In this document: piece by piece, positions 42,194-49,187 of the stretch | Layout of the letters: each line of letters begins with the position of its first letter | Position numbering within the stretch: position 1 is the first letter of the stretch | From: JAJRAN01 sp963827135 | GTDB taxonomy: Archaea; Thermoplasmatota; Thermoplasmata; Methanomassiliicoccales; UBA472 | NCBI GenBank assembly: GCA_963827135.1 | Contig: CAWGZX010000005.1 | Span: 186,001-250,000, forward strand | Direction of reading: 5' to 3' | Length of the DNA: 64,000 nt | Made by a program: the position numbers and the translations under genes | The notes under the pieces: generated by a model | What the model was told of the DNA's origin: nothing | Database searches by the model: none | The model's input: the letters and a program-made list of their open reading frames with translations, nothing else

Positions 42194-43072
42194 ATGGTGG
42201 ACAAGCAACAGGTCGCCATGCTGGCGATCATAGGCGGCTCTCTCATTTTCTCCCTTAAGCTAATCGCCTTCCTGGTGACCGATTCGGTCGCCCTACTGTC
42301 TGACGCCCTGGAGTCGATCATTAATATCGTGGCCTCGATCATGATGCTGCTCTCGATCAGGATCTCGGCGCTGCCCGAGGACCAGAACCATCGCTACGGT
42401 CATCAGAAGGCAGAGAACATCTCCGCCTTTGCCGAGGGCTTTCTCATCCTCATCGCCGCCTTCCTCATCATCGCCACGAGCATCAGTCGGCTATTCAATC
42501 CCATTGAGCTTGCCGATGTCAATATTGGTCTGGCGATCTCCCTGACCGCCACATGCATCAACGCCGCCCTGTCCTATATCTTATTAAAGGAAGCGAGGAG
42601 GAGCGGCTCAATCGCCTTGGAGGGAGATTCCAAGCACCTTCTATCGGACGTGCTCTCCTCCTTGGGCGTGGTTGTCGGTCTCTTCATTGCCAGCATCACT
42701 GGTTGGTATATACTCGACCCTCTGCTCGCTCTGCTCGTGGCCGCGATCGTCATCAGGATGGGCGTCGGCATCGTGCGCAAGGCATCGACGGACCTCATGG
42801 ACCAGAGCTGTCCGGAGGTCGAGAAGAGGATCCAGGAGGTCATGGATTCCACGAAGGGATACATCGAGTACCATGACATCAGGACAAGGAAGAACGGCAA
42901 CAACTATTACGCCGAGTTCCACCTCTGCGTCAAAGGCGATATTACGGTCAGGGACTCGCACAAGCTGACAGACGGTATCGAGGCCCAGCTGCGGAAGGAT
43001 TTCCCTGGGATAATGATGAACATCCACGTCGAGTCCGAGGAGCAGTGCTGCAAGGACCGACCCAGACAATGA
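42194..43072 (+). CDS. Cation diffusion facilitator (CDF) transporter
   Basis: A 292-residue protein with six helices. SVALLSDALESI and HLLSDVLSSLG carry the metal-binding Asp/His residues, and a histidine-containing QNHRYGHQKAEN loop and a cytosolic C-terminal domain (about 210-290) follow. CDF proteins export Zn, Fe, Mn or related ions in exchange for protons. A TATA-like ttttatacc lies about 20 nt upstream. Confidence 0.92.
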   Translation: MVDKQQVAMLAIIGGSLIFSLKLIAFLVTDSVALLSDALESIINIVASIMMLLSIRISALPEDQNHRYGHQKAENISAFAEGFLILIAAFLIIATSISRLFNPIELADVNIGLAISLTATCINAALSYILLKEARRSGSIALEGDSKHLLSDVLSSLGVVVGLFIASITGWYILDPLLALLVAAIVIRMGVGIVRKASTDLMDQSCPEVEKRIQEVMDSTKGYIEYHDIRTRKNGNNYYAEFHLCVKGDITVRDSHKLTDGIEAQLRKDFPGIMMNIHVESEEQCCKDRPRQ

Positions 43073-43081
43073 AAGGTCGGC

Positions 43082-43612
43082 TCAACCGCCCTTCTTCTCC
43101 AGCCACTCCCGTTTCAGGATCGACATGACCGCGTCGTCCCTGAACTTGCCCGCTTGGAGTCGATGATGGCGGAAGATGCCCTCGCGCCTGAAACCGCACT
43201 TCTCATAGCACCTCTGCGCCCTGAGGTTCTCCATGTCGCAGTACAGCCAGATGCGCTCGAGGTTGAGCTCCTCGAACATGTAGCCAAGCAGCAGGGTGAT
43301 GGCCTCGGTGCCGTAACCCTTGGACCAGCATTCCTTCTCGCCGATGATGATGCCGATGTCCGCTCCTCGGTTGGTCCAATCGAAGTGGACGATTCCCACG
43401 TTACCAATCAGCCGGCCTTCCAAGGTCTCGACGCAGAAGACCTTGGTGTCCTTGTTGACCAGGGAATCGTACCAGCTCTCTTCCTCCTCCATCCCCATGG
43501 GGGGCTGGCGGAGCAGGAACCTGGTGGTCTCGGGGTCGTTGAACCATTTCACGAACATGGGGATGTCCGAGCGCTGGGGAGCCCTCAGCCTGACCAGCTT
43601 GCCCTCGAGCAT
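43082..43612 (-). CDS. GNAT-family N-acetyltransferase (RimJ/RimL type)
   Basis: A 176-residue acetyltransferase with the acetyl-CoA loop region GIIIGEKECWSKGYGTEA and the following helix LLLGYMFEELNL. RimJ/RimL relatives acetylate protein N-termini or small amines. It is a tandem copy of the next gene; only the stop and start separate them (TAG-ATG), so both are in one operon. Confidence 0.85.
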   Translation of the reverse strand: MLEGKLVRLRAPQRSDIPMFVKWFNDPETTRFLLRQPPMGMEEEESWYDSLVNKDTKVFCVETLEGRLIGNVGIVHFDWTNRGADIGIIIGEKECWSKGYGTEAITLLLGYMFEELNLERIWLYCDMENLRAQRCYEKCGFRREGIFRHHRLQAGKFRDDAVMSILKREWLEKKGG

Positions 43613-44149
43613 CTAGCTCGACCTCCATTCCGTGTCCAGGATGCTCATGTGGTAGGCATCCCTCCATTCGCCATCATGGAAATGGTCGTGCCTGGACCTC
43701 CCCTCCTCCACGAGCCCACAGCTCCTGTAGAGGCGGATGGCCCGGTGATTGTATTCGGCCACTCTGAGCCAGATTCGGTGAAGCCCACGCGAATCGAACC
43801 CGAAGGACAGCAGGAGGCGGACCGCCTCCTTCCCCAGGCCCTTGCCCCAGTCCTTGACCTCTCCGATGACCAACCTCATCTCCGCGGCAGCGTTCCTTTC
43901 GTCCTGGTTCACCAGACCGATGATCCCTATCGGCTCCTGGTCCTCGAGCTTGACGATAATGAACCATTGGGACCTGACGTCCCGCAGCATCCTCTCCACC
44001 ATCACCTTCTCCTCCTCCAAGGAGACGCAGAAGAAGATATGCTCCGCGCCCAGGTCCTCGAGCACCCTCTGGTCGTTGAACCACTTGAACAACGAGAACA
44101 CGTCCTGGTTTTCTAGTGGCCTGAGCCCCACCCTTTCTCCTCGCAACAT
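43613..44149 (-). CDS. GNAT-family N-acetyltransferase (paralog)
   Basis: A 178-residue acetyltransferase, similar in order to its neighbour: RGERVGLRPLENQD start, acetyl-CoA loop VIGEVKDWGKGLGKEA, and the terminal HDHFHDGEWRDAYHM segment. The pair is a local duplication. The substrate is unknown. Confidence 0.85.
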   Translation of the reverse strand: MLRGERVGLRPLENQDVFSLFKWFNDQRVLEDLGAEHIFFCVSLEEEKVMVERMLRDVRSQWFIIVKLEDQEPIGIIGLVNQDERNAAAEMRLVIGEVKDWGKGLGKEAVRLLLSFGFDSRGLHRIWLRVAEYNHRAIRLYRSCGLVEEGRSRHDHFHDGEWRDAYHMSILDTEWRSS

Positions 44150-44292
44150 CGTTTTTCGCAGGGCCTAAGGCGGATAAATCATTATCCATGGTAATGGGCG
44201 CTCGAAAACCAACCCCGCTTTACGTCGTTGACGCATGCTGGCAGTCGGCACCTTCATAAAAGGTATAAGGAGGAAGGGCATTCGCCCCAAGC

Positions 44293-44925
44293 ATGGACCT
44301 CAAGATCGTTCTCCTTGGTCCCCCTGGCTCTGGAAAAGGTACCCAGACAGAGAGACTGTGCTCCGAACTCAAGCTCACCAAGATCTCCACCGGCGATCTC
44401 TTGCGCGAGGCGGTCCGCAACAAGACTGCCCTCGGTGCGAAGGCCAAAGGATTCATGGAGGCGGGCAAGCTCGTCCCCAACGAGCTGGTCATCGACCTCG
44501 TGAAGGAGAAGATGCAGAGCATTAAGGGCGGGGTGATCCTGGACGGGTTCCCTCGCAGCTTGGAACAGGCCGAGAAGCTGGATAAGTTCGCCAAGGTCGA
44601 CCTGGCCGTGGACATAGAGGTCAACGAGGACAACCTGGTCAAGCGCCTGACCTTGCGGAGGACCTGCAAGAGCTGCAACGCCGTCTACCACCTCGAGTTC
44701 AACCCCCCCAAGAAGGAGGGAAAGTGCGACAAGTGCGGCGGAGAGCTCTTCCAGAGGTCGGACGACACGGAGGAGACCGTCAGGGAGCGACTCAAGGTAT
44801 ACAAGGAGCAGACGCTCCCCCTCACCGCCTACTATCATAAGAGAGGCATACTGCGCAAGGTCGACGGCGAGGGGGACATCGGCGTGGTATATGGGCGCGT
44901 GCTCAAGGCAATCAAGGCGAAGTGA
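44293..44925 (+). CDS. adk: Adenylate kinase
   Basis: A 210-residue enzyme interconverting ATP, AMP and ADP. P-loop GPPGSGKGT (9-17), DGFPRSLEQ (84-92) and a zinc-bearing LID with C125, C128, C145 and C148 are seen, as in the long bacterial-type form. Archaea often have a different short adenylate kinase, so this may be a horizontally acquired type. A TATA-like ataaaaggtataagg and AGGAGG precede the ATG at about 30 and 25 nt. Confidence 0.95.
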   Translation: MDLKIVLLGPPGSGKGTQTERLCSELKLTKISTGDLLREAVRNKTALGAKAKGFMEAGKLVPNELVIDLVKEKMQSIKGGVILDGFPRSLEQAEKLDKFAKVDLAVDIEVNEDNLVKRLTLRRTCKSCNAVYHLEFNPPKKEGKCDKCGGELFQRSDDTEETVRERLKVYKEQTLPLTAYYHKRGILRKVDGEGDIGVVYGRVLKAIKAK

Positions 44926-45012
44926 GCCTCCCTTACCATCCTTCAAGCGGTCGACGGAGTTGGCCGCCATAGGCAAAGGGTTAAGAATGGGAAATTTCTA
45001 GGGGGGACGCAC

Positions 45013-45088
45013 AGCCCCGTAGTGTAGCGGTCAATCATGCGGGACTCTGGATCCTGCGACGGCAGTTCGAATCTGCCCGGGGCTACCA
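45013..45088 (+). tRNA. tRNA-Gln (CTG)
   Basis: Acceptor AGCCCCG pairs with CGGGGCT, T-arm GGCAG-TTCGAAT-CTGCC, anticodon stem CGGGA/TCCTG with loop CTCTGGA giving anticodon CTG. No intron. CCA is encoded, which differs from the other tRNA genes in the window. Confidence 0.93.
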
Positions 45089-45114
45089 CTCCTCTTCTCT
45101 TTATCGGCTGTGCA

Positions 45115-45687
45115 TCAGGTCATCCGGGCCTTGCCCGAGGCGAGGTCCTTGAAGTACTCCTCGCCGTCGCGCGGTCCCCGTACTATCAGAGTGTCTCCGA
45201 CCAGAACGTTCGTGTCCTGGTCCGGGCCGTAGATGTACTTGCGGTCCCTCTTGATCGCCACCACCCACATCCCTGATTGGCTAGCCAGGCGCGACTCCCC
45301 TAGCGACTTGTCCGCCAGGTCGCTCCCCTCCATCACCGTTGCGGTGGCGATGGTCACCTCCGCCTCGCGGATGCTCATCTTGATGACAGGGTGCGGCTCC
45401 ACGTTCTTCATGACCACGTCGGCTATGCCGCTGGCCGCATCGCAGATGCCCTCCAATGACTCGATGAGCTTGATGGTGACGAAGGCTCTCGAGGAGTCCC
45501 CGTCGGCCATAGCTCGTTTGATCGCCTCCTGTTGGATGGAGGAGGAGAGCTCGTCCGTGTACTCCTCCAGCTCCATGACCTCTTGGGCGATGTCGCGGTT
45601 GTTGTAAAGCAGCGAGGAGTAGGCCAGGTCCACCATCAGCTCCGAGGTGTCCTTCATCTCCAGGAGCCTCAGCTCAAGCTCCTCCAT
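45115..45687 (-). CDS. PhoU-like plus TrkA_C domain protein
   Basis: A 190-residue protein. The N-terminal half is a PhoU-like helical bundle starting MKDTSELMVDLAYSSLLYNN; the C-terminal half is an RCK_C (TrkA_C) beta-alpha domain ending GDTLIVRGPRDGEE. TrkA_C binds ligands and gates cation transport. It overlaps the upstream paralog by one base (stop and start share an A). Similar proteins (COG3273) often lie beside MgtE-type transporters, as they do here. Confidence 0.85.
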   Translation of the reverse strand: MEELELRLLEMKDTSELMVDLAYSSLLYNNRDIAQEVMELEEYTDELSSSIQQEAIKRAMADGDSSRAFVTIKLIESLEGICDAASGIADVVMKNVEPHPVIKMSIREAEVTIATATVMEGSDLADKSLGESRLASQSGMWVVAIKRDRKYIYGPDQDTNVLVGDTLIVRGPRDGEEYFKDLASGKARMT

Positions 45688-46346
45688 CAGACCGCCTCCT
45701 CGACCGGGTACTGCGGCCAGCGCCTCTCGCCACTGGCGAAGGCGCGCAGGACCTCGTAACCGTTCTCAGTGCCGCGAACGATGAGCATGTCGCCCGCCTT
45801 CAACCGGTTGTTCACCTCGGGGTCGTAGATCCAGCGCTTCCCCCTCTTCAAGGCGATGATGCGCATACCCGTCTCCGACTCGATCCCCATCTCATCGATG
45901 GTGCGGTTGACCATGTCCGATTTCTCGGCCAGGGTCAAGGACTTGATCTTCTCCTCCGCCTCCTTGAGCACTATGGGCAGGAAGGGTCGCCTATCGCTCT
46001 CATGCTTGAGCAGGTTGACTATGTCCCCCGCCGCGTTGGAGATGGCCTCGGCGGAGGAGGCGACCTGCAACAGACCGGCGAGCTGCTCGGCGTCGCGCTT
46101 GGTGCGGGCGGAGAGCATGGCCTTGATCCTGATGTTGTAGAGCAGAGAGTCCATGCGGCTCTCGAGATGCTGAACCTCATCGGCCATGTCCTGGCTGTCG
46201 AATACCAGAGCCGCGTAAGCAAGATCGACGATGACCTCCGATGTGTCCTTCATCTCGGTGAGCAGGTCGCGCACCGTCCTCGGGACCTTTTCCTTGCCCT
46301 CCTCCTGCCCTAATGATGAGGTCAGTTCAGGCACCCCCTGCACCAT
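45687..46346 (-). CDS. PhoU-like plus TrkA_C domain protein (paralog)
   Basis: A 219-residue protein of the same design as its neighbour, with MKDTSEVIVDLAYAALVFDS, a helical bundle and a C-terminal GDMLIVRGTENGYE RCK_C unit. The N-terminal ~25 residues are extra. It is divergent from the MgtE-type transporter; the shared gap has TATA elements on both strands. The pair probably forms a hetero-oligomeric regulator of the transporter. Confidence 0.85.
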   Translation of the reverse strand: MVQGVPELTSSLGQEEGKEKVPRTVRDLLTEMKDTSEVIVDLAYAALVFDSQDMADEVQHLESRMDSLLYNIRIKAMLSARTKRDAEQLAGLLQVASSAEAISNAAGDIVNLLKHESDRRPFLPIVLKEAEEKIKSLTLAEKSDMVNRTIDEMGIESETGMRIIALKRGKRWIYDPEVNNRLKAGDMLIVRGTENGYEVLRAFASGERRWPQYPVEEAV

Positions 46347-46566
46347 ACCGTGAGCTCGATGTGCCTATCGGCCTGGACCTGGTCCTCGTCTGCAAGCTAA
46401 CCATTCCCGGCCACCTCCGCAAAACCGCGCGGTGGCCTCGTTCCTCCATCTTGCTGTGGATATTTATCGCTTGTCCCCTCGAGCCAGATACCTATGGGCA
46501 TGGGAATCGCCCTGGTCCAGCGCTCACATAATATATGCTTAATCTCTACCCCATTGCGAGACGCCC
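46347..46566. promoter_or_regulatory. Divergent promoter region between PhoU-TrkA_C genes and mgtE
   Basis: A TATA-like ggatatttatcg (46457-46468) can serve the minus-strand PhoU-TrkA_C pair. Another, ataatatatgctta (about 46528-46541), lies about 30 nt before the transporter ATG on the plus strand. No other gene is seen in the gap. Confidence 0.4.
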
Positions 46567-47797
46567 ATGAACCCCGTCGCCGACGTCCGCGGATTCTTCT
46601 CCCGCAACCGGAAGGTGTTCACCCTGGGCTTCGTGGCGCTGATGATCTCCTCGGTGGGGGACCTCCTTGCCGGGGCCACGCTCGGCTCGATGTCGGAGGC
46701 GCTGAGCGCCCTCGCAGGCCTGATCGATCCTCATCCCTCCGGCGATCGGAATGAGGGGAAATATCTTCGGGGCGCTCGGCTCCCGGCTGGGGACGGCCAT
46801 GAACATCGGGACCTTCGAGCTCTCCTGGCGCAAGGGCAGCCTGCTGCGCCAGAACTTCGAGGCGTCCCTATTGCTCACGGTGATCATGTCTTTCCTGATG
46901 GGGGTCATGGCCTCGGGCATCGCCACTCTGCTAGGCGTGGAGGCGGAGCCGGTGGAAGTGTTCGTCTTCATCTCGGTGGCCGGGGGCGTGCTGGCCGGGA
47001 TCGTTCTGGTTTTCATCAACATCCTGGTGGCGTTCATCGGTTTCAGGCGCGGGTGGGACATAGACAACTTCTCCGCTCCCATCATCACCGCGGCCGGGGA
47101 CATCGTGACCTTGCCCATGCTCTTCCTGGCGGCGATACTGGTGATGGACGGATACATATCCCAGGCATTCCTGGAGGCGTTCGCCCTGGTCCTGCTGGTC
47201 ATCGCCGCCTACCTCTCATGGAGGGTCTGGCGCATGAAGGCCGGGGAGACCAGACGCATCGTGGTTCAGACTGCGCCTGTCCTGGTGCTGTGCATCGTCC
47301 TGGACATCGGGGCCGGACTGACCATAGAAAACGAGCTCGAGGCGTTGGTGGCTTCGGCAGCGCTGCTCGTGCTCATCCCCCCGTTCTTGGAGGACGCGAA
47401 CGCGCTCGGAGGGATACTCACCTCGCGGCTCTCCTCCATGCTGCACATGGGTCTGCTGGAGCCGAGGAAGGTGCCGGGGAAGCTGGCCCTGGAGAACTTC
47501 GCCATCATCTACATCTTCGCGCTCTGGGTGTTCACCTTGGTAGGGGTGACGGCCTACGTCGTGGCCTGGGCCTTGGGTCTGGGGTCCCCCAGCCTGGTGA
47601 ACCTGGTCGGGATTTCCTTGCTGGCCGGAATGCTGACGGTCACCGTCCTCAACCTGATCTCCTATTACGTAGCGATCTACACCTTCAAGTTCAACCTGGA
47701 CCCAGACGACCACTCCATACCCATCACGTCGTCCGCCATCGATTTCGTAGGCGCGATCTTCTTCATCGCCGTGGTCGTCCTCATTGGCGGGGTCTAG
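46567..47797 (+). pseudogene. mgtE: MgtE-type divalent cation transporter, frame broken near 46725
   Basis: A membrane protein of about 410 residues in the MgtE/SLC41 class, with two repeats of about five helices. The first 55 residues read in one frame, ending SALAGLI. The family motif PPAIGMRGNIFGALGSRLGTA and the remaining 345 residues read in another. Deleting one base around 46722-46729 (for example the G of ctgatcgatcc) joins LAGLI to ILIPPAIGMRGN. The gene is either an assembly error or a real frameshift. The divergent PhoU-TrkA_C pair is its likely regulator. Confidence 0.75.
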
Positions 47798-47852
47798 GCG
47801 CCGGCGACAAGATTTAAGGGGACCAAACGTTTCCTTGGCAGAGAGGGGAATC

Positions 47853-49010
47853 ATGATATCCAGAGACAGGGTGCTAGCCAATCTCGACCAGTATTCCAGG
47901 AAGCAGATCAAGATAGGCGTGCTGGCCTCGCACTCGGCCTTGGACGTTTGCGACGGGGCGGTGGACGAGGGCTTCCGCACCGTGGCCGTGGCCCAGGAAG
48001 GCAGGGACAGGACCTACGCCCATTACTTCAAGGCCTACCGCGACCCGCACGGCAAGGTCATCAGGGGGCTGGTGGACGATGTCATCATGGTGAAGAGGTT
48101 CAAGGAGGCCACCGGCGCCGAGGTGCAGAGCAAGCTTGTCGAGCGCAGCGCCCTCTTCGTGCCCAACCGCTCCTTCACCTCGTATTGCGGCATGGACGCG
48201 GTAGAGAACGAATTCGCCGTTCCCCTAGTAGGATCCAGGAACCTGCTGCGGAGCGAGGATCGCGGAGGACCTCGGGACTACTACTGGATATTGGAGCAGG
48301 CCGGGCTCCCCATCCCTAAGAAGGTCAAGCGGCCCGAGGACATCGAGAAGCTGACGATAATCAAGCTGCATCACAAGGTCAAGAAGCTGGAGAGGGGGTT
48401 CTTCACTGCCTCCTCCTTCGAGGAGTACGGGAAGAAGTCGTCGCAGCTCATCTCCCAGGGCGTGATCGACCAGGAGTCGCTCGAGGAGGCCAGGATGGAG
48501 GAGTACGTGATCGGGCCGGTGTTCAACCTGGATTTCTTCTACTCCCCGTTGGAGGAGAGGGCCGCGCGCATCGAGCTCATCGGCATCGACTGGAGGTTCG
48601 AGAGCTCATTGGACGGGCATGTGCGGCTCCCCGCGGAGCAGCAGCTCGCGCTCAACGATAAGCAGAGGGTGCCCGAGTACACCGTATGCGGGCACAACTC
48701 GGCCACACTGCGCGAGAGCCTGCTGGAGAACGCCTTCGAGCTGGCAGAGAAGTACGTCAGGGCGACGCAGCGCGACTTCGCGCCCGGCATAATCGGGCCG
48801 TTCTGCCTGCAGACATGCGTGGACAAGGACCTGAACTTCTTCATCTACGATGTAGCGCCAAGGATCGGGGGCGGCACCAATGTGCACATGAGCGTCGGGC
48901 ACGCCTACGGCAACGCCCTTTGGCGGGGGCCGACGAGCACGGGCAGGCGCCTCGCGATGGAGGTCCGCCGCGCCATCGAGCAAGAGCGGGTAGAGGAGAT
49001 AGTCACCTGA
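47853..49010 (+). CDS. purP: FAICAR synthetase (PurP)
   Basis: A 385-residue ATP-grasp enzyme that formylates AICAR with formate and ATP in archaeal purine synthesis. GVLASHSALDVCDGA at the N-terminus, FVPNRSFTSYCG, and the ATP-grasp end with YDVAPRIGGGTNVHM match the family. The ATG at 47853 is preceded by GAGGGGAATC; the open frame extends further back to 47784. It follows the transporter by 55 nt and may have its own promoter at about 47808 (gatttaagg). Confidence 0.95.
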   Translation: MISRDRVLANLDQYSRKQIKIGVLASHSALDVCDGAVDEGFRTVAVAQEGRDRTYAHYFKAYRDPHGKVIRGLVDDVIMVKRFKEATGAEVQSKLVERSALFVPNRSFTSYCGMDAVENEFAVPLVGSRNLLRSEDRGGPRDYYWILEQAGLPIPKKVKRPEDIEKLTIIKLHHKVKKLERGFFTASSFEEYGKKSSQLISQGVIDQESLEEARMEEYVIGPVFNLDFFYSPLEERAARIELIGIDWRFESSLDGHVRLPAEQQLALNDKQRVPEYTVCGHNSATLRESLLENAFELAEKYVRATQRDFAPGIIGPFCLQTCVDKDLNFFIYDVAPRIGGGTNVHMSVGHAYGNALWRGPTSTGRRLAMEVRRAIEQERVEEIVT

Positions 49011-49079
49011 GAGCGGGTTCGTCGCCATTCGATAGATAGGGGGCGCGGGGACCTCGAACCGATTGATTATTGGACCTAG

Positions 49080-49117
49080 CCAGCATGTTGCTGGTTCACA
49101 ACAATCTTTATTAAGGT
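49080..49117 (+). promoter_or_regulatory. Palindrome and TATA box upstream of the surface-protein gene
   Basis: A perfect 6-bp inverted repeat, CCAGCA-tgt-TGCTGG (49080-49094), lies 11 nt before the TATA-like tctttattaagg (49106-49117). The gene starts at 49188 with a GGAGGGT site. Confidence 0.4.
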
Positions 49118-49187
49118 CCAAGTGATTCGGCATCCCAATCCTGATTTGGGGAACCTCTAGCGTTAGCAGCAATGAGGGAGGGTATTG

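Noticed and set aside
46751..47797. A complete MgtE-like gene starting at 46751
   Set aside because: It would lose the first membrane helix and half of the PPAIGMRGN motif, which are present upstream in another frame.
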